A DNA stretch of 64,000 bases from DSSB01 sp046346845 (GCA_046346845.1 JAXMHH010000008.1:87657-151656); one strand, 5' to 3'; numbered from the stretch's first letter, positions 8,701-16,800 are shown. A program made the numbers and translations. Notes: a model not told the origin generated them from the sequence alone.

Positions 8701-11290
8701 CTCCGCCCGAAGGCTAGAGTCCCTGGGAGCGGGTTGGCCCTTGCTCTGGCGCACTTTCTTCCGTTCCATGGGCCTGATCAGCAGCCTGGAGCACGGGGAA
8801 TCCTCCTCGGTCCTGGACCGCCACTTCCTCAACTGGGCGGCCGGGGTCACCAGCGCCACCGGCTCGCGCTTCGTGGCGGACCCGAACGTCGACCGTCTGG
8901 TCGAGGCGGAACCCGTGGTCGCCGCCGGCAACCACAACGCCTGGCTCGATTTCCTCTATGGAGGCACCCCGGCCGCCCGAGCCGCCCAGCTCCGGGGCCG
9001 CGGCACCTCGCGCGACGCGATGCGCATCGGCGCCAAGGACGGCCTCGGCAAGAAGATCGGCCCCGTGATCGAGCGCGCGATCGAGCTGCTGACCGAAACC
9101 GTGGCCGACTCGGCACCGGAGTACGACGGCTCGGTGACCAACCTGGCCCGCGCCATGGCCTACGGCGACATGCCCGGAGCTCGCCTCGGACCCCGCAGTG
9201 CGGCCGTCTACGATGAACTGACGATGTCGGTGGCCTCGCTGGTCAACCCCTTCGGTTTCGATCCCTTCCCGGCGATCTCCTCCATCCTCAATCCGCCGCA
9301 AGGCGGGCGCAGTTTCAACATCGCCGACCGGGCCATGGCCCTCACCGCGCGGCCGCAAAACCTCTTGGTGACCTCCACGCTCAACTCCTATCGGCTCTGG
9401 CCCAAGCCCGACCGGCCGCTGCCGCTGCGGCGCGGACCGACGGTCACGGCGACCCAGTTCGTCCCGTCCCTGGTCTTGACCGACGCGGGCGGCGAGGGGA
9501 AAAACGGCGGAACCCGGGCCAACCTGCTGCGCACCCTCTGGCTCAACCTGGGCACCATGCCCGAGTACCAAAGGGAGGTCTCCTCCATCGCCGATACCTT
9601 CGGGCCCTTCGACAGGCCCGTCGACCTCTCCGTGGAGACCGCCATCGCGCAACGCTTCGCGGGCCTGCAGGAGTTTCTGCCCTCCGCCGAGGGAATCCGC
9701 GCCCTGGAGGGCGAAAAGTCCTCCCTGGTCGAGCGCCTCCGGGAGAATGACGGCAATGTGGAGCGCGCCACCGAGAGCTCGGCGATCCTCAACGAGCTGG
9801 AGCGCATCGACCGGCTGCTGGACCTCCGGACCCGCACGCTGCTGCGCAATCGCCTCACCGAGCTGGACCTCCGCGCCGGCCAGGCCCTGGCCAGCGGCGA
9901 GATCCCCTCCGCCGAAACCGCCGGCCTGCGGCGCTTGCAGCGCGTGGCGCGGGCGCGGATGCAGCTCCTCGACCGCGTCGAGGCCAAGCTCACCCAGGGC
10001 AGGGCCCTGGACCGCACCGAGACCAGCTTCGTCGAACGCATGGGCGCCGCCGTCGCCGGCCGCAACAACACCGCGGGGATCGACCGCCTGGTCGAGCAAC
10101 TGGATTATTATTTCCAACTCCGCGCCCAGGGCCGCGGCCTGCGCGAAAACCTGACCGAGGCGCAAAACGCCTACTACGACTTCGTCCACAACTGGAACGA
10201 GCGCCGCAAGAACCCGGAAAACCCGGAATACCGGCAGATCCACGTCAGCGAGGCCGAGGGTTACGACGCGGTGTGGACAAACTACCGCCGCGCCGCCGAG
10301 ACGACCCTGAACGTCTACGGGGTCACCCCTGGACGCTGGAACGGGGAAATCATCCCCGACGTCGATTTCATCCGCGAGGGCGACGCGATGCTGGTCCGGC
10401 CGCGCGGCTGGAAGCCCAGCCAAGAGTTCAGCCGCGGCTCCCTCTGGCGCTTCCTCCTCGACGACACCATCGGGATCGTCAGGGTCGCCAAGCGACTTCA
10501 GGAATTCGATCCCACTCCGCGCCTCTACCTCACCATGCACGGCCGCGGCTGGGGTTGGCGGATGCTGGACCGCACCCACACGCAGCTTCGCATCGAAAAC
10601 ACCGAAAACCTCCGCGACCTGGCGAACACCCAGTCGGTGGTGGCGCCAACGCACGACAGCGGCGCCGAGTTCATGACGGTGCCCGGCGTGGTCCAGGATT
10701 ACGGCCTGCACGCCTTCTTCATGGCCGACCGCAAATTCTTCGACCCCTTCCCCAAGCCACCGGCCTTCGGCCTGATCAAGGCCCTGCTCGGCCCCATGGA
10801 CCAATACGGCCATCTGGCCATCGACCGCAGCGACCGACGCGCGGCCATGCAGGTGATGGGCAACGCGGGCCGCTTCATCCGCGACCTGGGACGCTCGATC
10901 ATCATCTTTCCGGGCGGCACCCGCAACCCGGTGCGTTACGACGAAAACGGCGAGCGTTATGAAGGGCCTATCTACGGAAACCGGCCAGGAGTGGCCATGA
11001 CGATGGAAGAGTCACAGGCACCGATCCTTCCGATCGGCCTGATCAACGGCGGAGTGATCTTCCCCAAGCAGAACGGCGACGCCTTCCTAGGGCGCGGAGC
11101 GGCCGTGGGTCGCACCTACACTTTCCGCTTCGGCACCCCCTTGCTTTACGACCAGGTGGTGCCGGGCAATCCGACTCCGCGGGGACCCACGTTGCGCACG
11201 GCCGTCACCCAAAACCTCGACCGCCAGTTCCACGAACTGACTGGCCGCGAGATCGCCCCGCCCGCGGAAAGCAAGGCGAAGAAGCGCTAG
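5744..11290 (+). CDS. Very large multidomain protein ending in an acyltransferase (PlsC/LPLAT-like) domain
   Basis: 1,848 aa. Residues 30-345 are shared with the 736-aa protein at 102-2312. Residues about 345-430 are a Pro/Ser/Gly-rich linker, and 460-1030 are mainly helical and charged. The C-terminus resembles lysophospholipid acyltransferases: VVAPTHDSGAEF (His1637, Glu1642: H-x4-E rather than H-x4-D), MADRKFF, then IIFPGGTRNP (1720-1729), then PILPIGLINGG. An earlier segment, AAGNHNAWLDFLYGG, has a classical H-x4-D (His1064, Asp1069) followed by AKDGLGKKIGPV, so there may be a second, incomplete acyltransferase-like half. No signal peptide or clear membrane anchor; the first 30 residues are Ser/Thr/Pro-rich. 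The ATG has GAGGGA six bases upstream. Export or effector function is only inference. Confidence 0.85.
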   Translation: MTSSSLLHPLRLSASGNTESPATAPNQPTPRQIISELERRFGSNLRPEVRAELRSLAVESDAGLFFEGLLGLAVREERADRLEFAGALYSTVLESGDSAGAALRSRAQASLDAIVGRGAFGNRAEFLMRRFAREASSPSMLIGMAGAQAVFGVTRLAILSRLAASPTSSLITRGVGARALASVGAFALEAPSFVAFTRGANAAMGQSQDWSLATLGREVASSYITLGSLKAAGALSTGIFNRVHGINPLSGQATRLTGLSVVSQRLLPQAGMLGGIVLGHNLETRLGLRDHVDGATTLVDSLAMLLQFNVGGRLMSHALPHLEGVNQQLNLRSELLAHQPTGPSPASAATADLLLHPALAVAGAGGRSIPRPLEPRDLIHMMASRDPETSAEESPVPSSGVTSRGSRGPSGSGESLPPPPPSSGPKSTPPGGKRGGFLGALIRNVQAFGGKFNLNVALDLDAPLQPLPTVAPARPVRSVREGMQRAEALGQGRRTLAYLRWGAHQLRANPEVQGQFLDLMQRVFEFQARQREALNPVLQGLPEMDFAELNSRSARYDATLAHLTPGSGRHFGEAILLREITRGWQDADIFRALTDSQLRAMGIEPEARHAIARNAHAFELSELRAILDHPLLRELPETEKLREAAEGFHTKLGQIRENLTGVKQTVKELRREIADTEDVELQQRHEARIRELSQSINMPYARAMLTFNAAMKRFMGDDFRARVFLVETARRSSLTRGLQEANSGLLTRHVREHLASLSGEAREAASAYLSAADQMALVSDRTGLRRAFYSVLRVFGRDPLPPLEVRGRYERALLGLIQQAPHDFWEFGPFDLRALEDAGRAQTEYYEGLAEATARWRRGFAGVEQANDAFWAKYDSEANGLYIGDLRLQLAQAEQQFASLREGSQAAEFQRLRTEAEEAIQRFADPSTRGANSRDVNRSLEVALTKVAELRRFVRAGLRAAGDPAAEFRAVSALMLPFADKIDSPGSARRLESLGAGWPLLWRTFFRSMGLISSLEHGESSSVLDRHFLNWAAGVTSATGSRFVADPNVDRLVEAEPVVAAGNHNAWLDFLYGGTPAARAAQLRGRGTSRDAMRIGAKDGLGKKIGPVIERAIELLTETVADSAPEYDGSVTNLARAMAYGDMPGARLGPRSAAVYDELTMSVASLVNPFGFDPFPAISSILNPPQGGRSFNIADRAMALTARPQNLLVTSTLNSYRLWPKPDRPLPLRRGPTVTATQFVPSLVLTDAGGEGKNGGTRANLLRTLWLNLGTMPEYQREVSSIADTFGPFDRPVDLSVETAIAQRFAGLQEFLPSAEGIRALEGEKSSLVERLRENDGNVERATESSAILNELERIDRLLDLRTRTLLRNRLTELDLRAGQALASGEIPSAETAGLRRLQRVARARMQLLDRVEAKLTQGRALDRTETSFVERMGAAVAGRNNTAGIDRLVEQLDYYFQLRAQGRGLRENLTEAQNAYYDFVHNWNERRKNPENPEYRQIHVSEAEGYDAVWTNYRRAAETTLNVYGVTPGRWNGEIIPDVDFIREGDAMLVRPRGWKPSQEFSRGSLWRFLLDDTIGIVRVAKRLQEFDPTPRLYLTMHGRGWGWRMLDRTHTQLRIENTENLRDLANTQSVVAPTHDSGAEFMTVPGVVQDYGLHAFFMADRKFFDPFPKPPAFGLIKALLGPMDQYGHLAIDRSDRRAAMQVMGNAGRFIRDLGRSIIIFPGGTRNPVRYDENGERYEGPIYGNRPGVAMTMEESQAPILPIGLINGGVIFPKQNGDAFLGRGAAVGRTYTFRFGTPLLYDQVVPGNPTPRGPTLRTAVTQNLDRQFHELTGREIAPPAESKAKKR

Positions 11291-11317
11291 CCCTAGGCCC
11301 GCGCTCAATTTCTCAAC

Positions 11318-11941
11318 TCAATTGCATTGTTTCGAAAATTTTCCCGTCACCAGGAGGTCGACCTGGGTCCAGGTCTTGGAGACGCCGTCCGGCCCTTTGT
11401 GCTTGTCCTCGCAGGCCTTGTGAAGGGACTCGTGAGCCGCCTTTAATTTGAAATCGAGCATGTCAATCGAGGCCTTGGCCTCGATCGTGCCTTCGGGCGT
11501 CGCGCTGTAGGCAAAGGGCACGGCCCGGGTCACGCCGTTCATGCTGATCCGGAGGGTCGCGGTTCCTTGGGCGTCATCGCCGACGACCTTGGAAACCATG
11601 GCGCTCAACTTGGAAGGGGGCACGAATTTTTGGAAGAAAAATTGCTGGATGGTGGCGTTGCGGCCAGGATTGTCGGTCTCGACCGAGGAGCCATCGATCT
11701 CCATGCGCAGGCCCTTCATCAAGGCGGCCAAGGATTTCCCGCTGGACTGGCCGGAGACGACGGCTTGATTGAACCTCCCCTTGACCGCGGTCTTGCCCGA
11801 AAACTTGAAGGCGGTCCACACCAAGTGGATGTCCTTGGGATCCGTGGAATAGGTGCAAGTCGGACCTCCGTAGCCCAAGGCCGCCCGGGAACCGACCCAA
11901 GAGAGCGCGAGGACGAGGCAGGCGAGGCTCAGCTTCTTCAT
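11318..11941 (-). CDS. YceI-like periplasmic protein
   Basis: 207 aa. A signal peptide (MKKLSLACLVLALSWVGSRA) precedes a mature domain patterned like YceI/lipocalin-like polyisoprenoid-binding proteins: an early hydrophobic beta strand with FKFSGKTAVKGRF, a central N-x-x-R-N-A-T element (RD in typical YceI), a FVPPSKLSAMV strand and GTATLRISMNGVTRAVPF matching the family 'L-x-hydrophobic-G-V-T-x-x-V' signature. YceI proteins sit in the periplasm and bind isoprenoid-type lipids. A strong GGAGGG lies eight bases before the ATG. Assignment rests on the pattern only, so an unrelated exported beta protein remains possible. Confidence 0.65.
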   Translation of the reverse strand: MKKLSLACLVLALSWVGSRAALGYGGPTCTYSTDPKDIHLVWTAFKFSGKTAVKGRFNQAVVSGQSSGKSLAALMKGLRMEIDGSSVETDNPGRNATIQQFFFQKFVPPSKLSAMVSKVVGDDAQGTATLRISMNGVTRAVPFAYSATPEGTIEAKASIDMLDFKLKAAHESLHKACEDKHKGPDGVSKTWTQVDLLVTGKFSKQCN

Positions 11942-12010
11942 AGCAGGGACCCTCCGTTTATTGAGTCCCTTTTACAACGGACTGCCGGTCGCGGCAAATT
12001 CGAAAAACAG

Positions 12011-12045
12011 AAAAAAAAAAGCCGCCTTCCCAGGAGGAAGGCGGC
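12011..12045 (-). terminator. Rho-independent terminator of the 55-aa exported peptide gene
   Basis: Perfect 10-bp stem (12021-12030 with 12036-12045, 5-nt loop) followed on the minus strand by ten T (12011-12020), 24 nt past the stop at 12070. It is the clearest intrinsic terminator in the window. Confidence 0.9.
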
Positions 12046-12069
12046 GAAACCAGTTCCCTGCGGCGAGGG

Positions 12070-12237
12070 CTACTTGCCGCTGGAGTTGCCTTGCGCGGGG
12101 GTAGCCGGGGCCGTCGTCGTGGTGGTTTGGGCCTGCGGGGCCTTGCCCTTGCCTTCTTCCTTATGGGCATCGCAGGCATAGGAATCGGCGGCGAACAGGA
12201 CCGCGACCAGGGCGGCCAAGAGTCCAAGACGTTTCAT
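12070..12237 (-). CDS. Small exported peptide (55 aa)
   Basis: Starts MKRLGLLAALVAVLFAADSYA, a signal peptide with likely cleavage after the Ala before Cys. The mature chain of about 34 residues begins CDAHKEE and is then rich in Lys, Gln, Thr, Ala and Pro, so it is probably disordered. It has a good ribosome site (AAGGAG seven bases before ATG), its own candidate promoter (12255-12283) and a perfect terminator (12011-12045), which together strongly suggest a real monocistronic gene. A lone Cys right after the predicted cleavage site could mean lipidation, but the preceding residues fit a lipobox poorly. Function unknown. Confidence 0.7.
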   Translation of the reverse strand: MKRLGLLAALVAVLFAADSYACDAHKEEGKGKAPQAQTTTTTAPATPAQGNSSGK

Positions 12238-12254
12238 AAACACTCCTTATCAAA

Positions 12255-12283
12255 ATTACAGGATCAAATCCTATAAAAAACAA
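12255..12283 (-). promoter_or_regulatory. Promoter with an internal palindrome for the 55-aa peptide gene
   Basis: On the minus strand: TTGTTT, 17-bp spacer, TGTAAT, ending about 17 nt before the ATG. An AGGAT-3-ATCCT palindrome (12260-12272) lies between and over the -10, where a repressor operator would be expected. Confidence 0.45.
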
Positions 12284-12402
12284 TGGGCCAAGTCCATAGC
12301 ATCCACGCCGGGCCAAGGGTCAAGGGCTTCTTGAGGGTCCTCTGAGAAACCGTGAAAAACCGCTTCCAATCGTCTCCGTCGACCGCCGATTCGGGCGGGG
12401 CG

Positions 12403-13677
12403 TCACTCTCCTCTATTCTCCAGGGCGCGGAGGCTCCCGACCAGAAAAAGCGATCCCGTCACCACGATCAGGTCGGGCTCCGGACGGGAGCGGCGGGCAG
12501 CGGCCAAGGCTTCCTTGGGGTCGGAAAAAAATTCTCCCGAAATCCCGGCCGACTTGGCGAGGCCACGCCAGTCCTCCAAACCGAGGCTCCGGGAATTGGG
12601 GAATTCGGTGAAAAAAAAGCTGGGCCCCAACGGATGCAGGAGACGCAGCGCCTCGACGTGGTCCTTCTCCCGAGACATGCCCAGAACAATCGCCAGTCTC
12701 GCCCGGGGGTGCTGTCCGCGCAGGTAGGCGACCAGGGCGGTCAAGGCCTCCGGATTGTGCGCGCCGTCCATCAAGACGGGAGGCAACCCTCCCACCCTCT
12801 CCAGGCGGCCGGGGTGACGCACCTCCGCCAATCCACCGCGGAGCTCCTCCTCGGACCAGGGGAAACCGCGGACCGCCAGGGCCCACAGCACCTCGATCGC
12901 CACCGCCGCATTGCGCAGCTGATGCTCGCCCGCCAAAGGCAAGAACAGCCCGCTGAAGCCCTCATAGGAAAAACTCGCCGCGGTCCCCTCGGGGTATCCC
13001 GCTAACACCGGAAAGGCGCCGCCGGCCAAGGCCCTGCGCCGCAGGCCTTCTCGGATTTCCTGCGGCATCTCCCCGAGTACCAAAGGCCGGTCGCGCCGCA
13101 GCACGCCCGCCTTCTCCGCGGCGATTTTTTCCAGAGTTTCTCCCAAGACCTCGGTGTGATCGTAGCCGATGCTCGTGATGGCCGAAACCAAGGGCTCGGC
13201 CGCATTGGTCGCATCCAGGCGCCCGCCCAGGCCCACCTCAAGCACCACGATCTGCACCCCGGCGCGGCGAAAGGCCTCGAAGGCGAGCAGGGTCGCCTTC
13301 TCGAACCAGGTCAGCCATTCGCCTTCAGCGACCGGAATCTTGCCCTCGGCGTCCAGGATTCCCTCGTCCGCCCAGTCGGAGAGTATCGCCTCCAATTGGG
13401 CGTCGGAAACCTCCGTTCCGGACATCTCGATCCTTTCGTGGAAGTGCACCAGATGCGGGGAGGTGTAGAGGCCGGTGCGATATTCCGCCTTTCGCAGCAC
13501 CGACTCGACCATCCGGGCCGTCGAGCCCTTGCCGTTGGTGCCCGCGATCAGGACCGTCGCGTAGGACTTTTCGGGGTGGCCGAGCCGCTCCAAGAGCGCC
13601 TGCATGCGGTGCAGACCGAGGCGCATGCCGGCATATTCGCCCCGACTTTGGGCGAGAAATTGCTCCAGGCGGTTCAT
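12403..13677 (-). CDS. folC: Folylpolyglutamate synthase / dihydrofolate synthase
   Basis: 424 aa. An ATP-dependent Mur-ligase-family enzyme that adds glutamate to folates (and to dihydropteroate in bifunctional versions). Visible: P-loop ATVLIAGTNGKGSTARM near residue 42, SPHLVHFHERI, VLEVGLGGRLDATN, SAITSIGYDHTEVLG, AGEHQLRNA and LMDGAHNPEAL. The ATG at 13677 shares its A with the TGA stop of the upstream SpoIIE-type phosphatase (TGATG), indicating translational coupling and deciding the start. It is the last gene of the kinase/activator/manC/STAS/phosphatase operon, an unusual partner for a folate gene. Confidence 0.93.
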   Translation of the reverse strand: MNRLEQFLAQSRGEYAGMRLGLHRMQALLERLGHPEKSYATVLIAGTNGKGSTARMVESVLRKAEYRTGLYTSPHLVHFHERIEMSGTEVSDAQLEAILSDWADEGILDAEGKIPVAEGEWLTWFEKATLLAFEAFRRAGVQIVVLEVGLGGRLDATNAAEPLVSAITSIGYDHTEVLGETLEKIAAEKAGVLRRDRPLVLGEMPQEIREGLRRRALAGGAFPVLAGYPEGTAASFSYEGFSGLFLPLAGEHQLRNAAVAIEVLWALAVRGFPWSEEELRGGLAEVRHPGRLERVGGLPPVLMDGAHNPEALTALVAYLRGQHPRARLAIVLGMSREKDHVEALRLLHPLGPSFFFTEFPNSRSLGLEDWRGLAKSAGISGEFFSDPKEALAAARRSRPEPDLIVVTGSLFLVGSLRALENRGE

Positions 13678-15356
13678 CAGCCCCTCCGGCGCATGACGAG
13701 CAGCGCGATGTCGTCGGGATTTTGCAGGGCCAGGTGGTGGGGCGCCACCTCGCGGGCAATCTCCCGGGCCAACTCGGGCGCCGAGAGATGGAGGTTGCTC
13801 TCGACCAGCTCGCAAAAGCTTTGCTTGTCGAAGCCGGTGGCGCGCATCCTCGGGTCGAAGAGGCCGTCGGTGTAAAGGATCAGCAGGTCGCCCTTGTCGA
13901 GGTCGATCCGTTTGTTTTGCGGCTTCGATTCGTCCTCGAGCCCCAAGGGAAGATGGTCGGAATAGACCATCTGCCATTTCTTGGCGGCGGCCCGGTAATG
14001 CCAGAGCGGAGGATGGCCGGCCCCGGAGACCCGCACCTGGCCCTTGGGCCGGTATTCGAAGACCCAACAGGAGATGAACTGGTGCAACTTGATCAGGTCC
14101 TCGTGCATGGCCCAGCGGAGCACCTGCAGCAGGTAGCCCGGAGAATTTGGGTCGAAGACCATGGAGCGGAAAATCGCCCGAAACGAGGCCATGGTGATGG
14201 CCGAACCCACGTCGTGCCCCGAGACGTCGGCCACCACGCCGCGCAGGCCCTCCCCCACTTGGATGACGTCGTAATAGTCGCCGCCCCCGCGCATCGAGAG
14301 CTGGCAATGGCCGCCGATCTCCAGGTCGCCCACGACCGGGAATTTCTCCGGCAGGAGGCGACCTTGGATCTCGTGGACGATCTCCAACTCGCGATTGAGG
14401 CCCTCGTGGCTCTTGACCGTGTCGAGCAGGTCGCGGATCCGGAAGGCGCTGGCCGCCTGGGCGGCCATCACGTTGAGCAGCTTCAATTCGTCGGAAGTAA
14501 AGCGGCTGCCGTCGCGCTTATCGGTGAGGTTGAGCACGCCGATGGTCTCCTCGCCGATGTGCATGGGCGAGGCGATGACGGGGAGCGAGACGAAACTGGA
14601 GGTATGGTAGCCCTCCCGCCGCGGGCGCGGTCCGGCCTTCCGCGCCTGGGCCGCGTTGTTGACCAAGAGGGGCCGGGAGGTCTCGAAGACATAACCGGCC
14701 ACTCCTTCGCCCGGGGCGATGGCGATCTTTTGGACCAATTTGGCGGAGAGGCCCCGCGAGGTGACCACCCGGAGTTTTTTGGACTCGGGGTCGTAGAGCA
14801 GGAAGGAGGCCCGTTCCACGTTGAAACGGTCGACGACGAAATCGAGGAAGCGGTCGTACAGGTGATGCTTGGGACGCAGCTGCTGGATGCCCTCCTGCAG
14901 CATATTGAACAGCTCGATGGCGTCGTCCAACCGCTTCGGCCGAGTCAGCTTGCGGACCAAGACCAGCCGATTGGGCCGGCCCCGGCGGTACTGCACGCTG
15001 TCGAAGAGGTTCTTGAGGATCCAAAGCCCCCGGCCGTTGGCCGAAAAGTCGGAGGGGCGGCGCCGCAAGGCGGCTTGGAGGGGGAAGCCCTCCCCGGAAT
15101 CCTCGATCTGCACCACGATCTTCTGCGGAAGCGCCTCGAAGCGCAGCCGGGCCGGACGGCGCGGCCCGCTGCCCCCGTGCCGGAAGGCGTTGCCGAGGCC
15201 CTCGATCATCCCCAGCTTGAGGTCCCCGAGCAGTCCCTTGGGCAGGTTCGAGAAGAAGGGCACCCGCGTCAGGTCTTTCAGCAGCCGCTGCACGGTCCGC
15301 TCCGCGCCCCGGAGGGATTTCAAGCTGAGTACCTGGTTGAAACGGCGGACGGTCAT
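13677..15356 (-). CDS. SpoIIE/RsbU-type PP2C phosphatase with N-terminal RsbW-like ATPase and GAF domain
   Basis: 559 aa. Residues 1-145 form a GHKL/HATPase_c_2 domain like anti-sigma kinases RsbW/SpoIIAB: N-box EGLGNAFRHG, G1 IEDSGEGFP, G2 GRGLWILKNLFD. Residues about 160-310 fit a GAF sensor, with PGEGVAGYVFETSRPLLVNN as the core. Residues about 345-555 are a SpoIIE phosphatase: GGDYYDV, VVADVSGHDVGSAI, GHPPLW, LILYTDGLFD. Such phosphatases dephosphorylate STAS antagonists, and RsbW-type kinases phosphorylate them, so one chain may hold both activities. The start immediately follows the STAS stop (no gap). The likely partner is the STAS protein at 15357-15701. Confidence 0.9.
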   Translation of the reverse strand: MTVRRFNQVLSLKSLRGAERTVQRLLKDLTRVPFFSNLPKGLLGDLKLGMIEGLGNAFRHGGSGPRRPARLRFEALPQKIVVQIEDSGEGFPLQAALRRRPSDFSANGRGLWILKNLFDSVQYRRGRPNRLVLVRKLTRPKRLDDAIELFNMLQEGIQQLRPKHHLYDRFLDFVVDRFNVERASFLLYDPESKKLRVVTSRGLSAKLVQKIAIAPGEGVAGYVFETSRPLLVNNAAQARKAGPRPRREGYHTSSFVSLPVIASPMHIGEETIGVLNLTDKRDGSRFTSDELKLLNVMAAQAASAFRIRDLLDTVKSHEGLNRELEIVHEIQGRLLPEKFPVVGDLEIGGHCQLSMRGGGDYYDVIQVGEGLRGVVADVSGHDVGSAITMASFRAIFRSMVFDPNSPGYLLQVLRWAMHEDLIKLHQFISCWVFEYRPKGQVRVSGAGHPPLWHYRAAAKKWQMVYSDHLPLGLEDESKPQNKRIDLDKGDLLILYTDGLFDPRMRATGFDKQSFCELVESNLHLSAPELAREIAREVAPHHLALQNPDDIALLVMRRRG

Positions 15357-15701
15357 TTATTTCTTCTTTTGCAGTTCCTTGAGGGCCTCCTCGACCCGCG
15401 GCGCCAGATCGAAGACCTTATAGAGGCGGGTGATCTCGAAGATGGAGCGCACCTCGTCTTGCAAGCCGGCGAGCTTGAGGTGGCCGCCGCTCTCGTTGAG
15501 GTGCCGCATCAGCGAGATGAGCACGCCCAGGCCGGTCGAGTCGATGAAGCTGACTTTGGCCAAGTCCAGCACGAAATGCTTGGCGAAATCCTCCCGGGCC
15601 TTGGCTATGGCGCGCTTGAGCTGGGCCGCGTGTTCGGCATCGACCTCCCCTTCGATTTCCAAGATGCAGATTTCCCCGAATTCCTTGGCGTTGACCTTCA
15701 T
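15357..15701 (-). CDS. STAS-domain anti-sigma factor antagonist (RsbV/SpoIIAA type)
   Basis: 114 aa, a stand-alone STAS domain. The phosphorylatable Ser lies in FIDSTGLGVL (Ser55). In this family the unphosphorylated form binds an RsbW-type kinase and releases its target. It starts one base after the manC stop and its stop abuts the start of the SpoIIE-type phosphatase, so kinase, phosphatase and antagonist are co-transcribed. No sigma factor gene is in the window, so the final target is unknown. Confidence 0.92.
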   Translation of the reverse strand: MKVNAKEFGEICILEIEGEVDAEHAAQLKRAIAKAREDFAKHFVLDLAKVSFIDSTGLGVLISLMRHLNESGGHLKLAGLQDEVRSIFEITRLYKVFDLAPRVEEALKELQKKK

Positions 15702-15702
15702 A

Positions 15703-16800
15703 TTAGAGCAAATCCTCCCGCCCTGTTTTTTTGAGTTGTTCCACCATGCGCTTGACCTCCTGGGCGCGGTTCTTCGGGAGCACCAACACGGCCTCCGCGG
15801 TCTCGACTACGATCAGGTCCTGGACCCCGACCAGGGCCACCGCTCGGCCGGAGGCGAGGACCAGGTTGCCGGAACCGTCCAGGATATAGCTTTGACCCTG
15901 AGTATGATTGCCTTGAGCGTCTCCGGGCAAGATTTTTTCGAAGGAATCCAAGGCCCCCACGTCGTCCCAGCCAAAAGTGGCCGGTACCATGCGGACCTGG
16001 GCCGCCCCTTCCATCACCCCGTAATCGACGGAAACGCTTTCCAGGCCGGCAAAGACCTCCTGGACCGCCCGCGGATAGTTCGGATCGCTCAGGCGCAGGG
16101 CAAGCGCCTCAAAGGCGCGGGCGGTCTCGGGGCGAAGCCGGGCCAGCTCTTCCAGGAAGACCTGCGCCCGCCACACAAACATGCCGCTGTTCCAAAAATA
16201 GGAGCCGCTGCGCAGGTAGTTCTCCGCGACCTTGGCCTCGGGCTTTTCATGGAAGGCCCGCACCGAAAAATACTCGCGTCCCTCGGCCTCGAAGCGCTCC
16301 CCGCGCTCGAGGTAGCCGAAGCCGGTGGCGGGCTCGGTGGGCCGGATCCCCAAGGTGACTAGGGCCGGTTCGCGGCGCGCAACCTCCGCCGCCAGGACGA
16401 GGTCCGCGTGCAGTTTCGGCCAGTCGGCCTCCGGGATGAAATGGTCGGCCGGCAGGACGGCCATCACCGCCTCGGGGTCCACCGCCCGCAGCTGGATCGC
16501 GGCCAGAGCAATGGCAGCCAGGGTGTTGCGGGCCATGGGCTCCACCAGGCAATGCGCGGCGGGCATGTCGGGCAGTTGCGCGAGAACGGCGGGGGAGTGA
16601 GTCCCGCCGCAGACCACCCAGAGACGCTGAGCGGGCACCAGCGGAACAAGCCGGGCGGCGGTCTTTTGCAGCAGGGATTGCTCCCCGGCCAAGGGCAGAA
16701 ATTGCTTGGGCCGCCGCTGCGTGGACAGCGGCCACAGCCGGGTGCCGCTGCCTCCCGCCAGGAGGACGGCATGCAAGGCGAGGCCTGTCCTCGGGCTCAC
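15703..16800 (-). CDS. manC: Mannose-1-phosphate guanylyltransferase
   Basis: 365 aa. It makes GDP-mannose from GTP and mannose-1-phosphate for polysaccharide or LPS synthesis. The nucleotidyltransferase signature LLAGGSGTRLWPLS is near the N-terminus, followed by RPKQFLPL, and the metal/sugar segments VLPADHFI, FGYLERG, FHEKP and FWNSGMFVWRA are all present. It is the short form without the C-terminal phosphomannose isomerase domain. The ATG overlaps the TGA of the upstream activator gene (ATGA), so it is coupled to a sigma-54 regulator, consistent with envelope or capsule control. Confidence 0.93.
   Translation of the reverse strand: MSPRTGLALHAVLLAGGSGTRLWPLSTQRRPKQFLPLAGEQSLLQKTAARLVPLVPAQRLWVVCGGTHSPAVLAQLPDMPAAHCLVEPMARNTLAAIALAAIQLRAVDPEAVMAVLPADHFIPEADWPKLHADLVLAAEVARREPALVTLGIRPTEPATGFGYLERGERFEAEGREYFSVRAFHEKPEAKVAENYLRSGSYFWNSGMFVWRAQVFLEELARLRPETARAFEALALRLSDPNYPRAVQEVFAGLESVSVDYGVMEGAAQVRMVPATFGWDDVGALDSFEKILPGDAQGNHTQGQSYILDGSGNLVLASGRAVALVGVQDLIVVETAEAVLVLPKNRAQEVKRMVEQLKKTGREDLL

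Noticed and set aside
8714..10813. Long antisense frame (699 aa) opposite the 1,848-aa gene
   Set aside because: Composition is that of a high-GC shadow frame (Gly/Val/Gln/His-rich), without motifs; the sense frame carries acyltransferase motifs.
13678..14307. Upstream extension of folC giving a 634-aa frame
   Set aside because: It lies wholly inside the SpoIIE-type phosphatase gene in another frame, is Arg/Gly/Pro-rich without motif, and the FolC start is fixed by the TGATG overlap.
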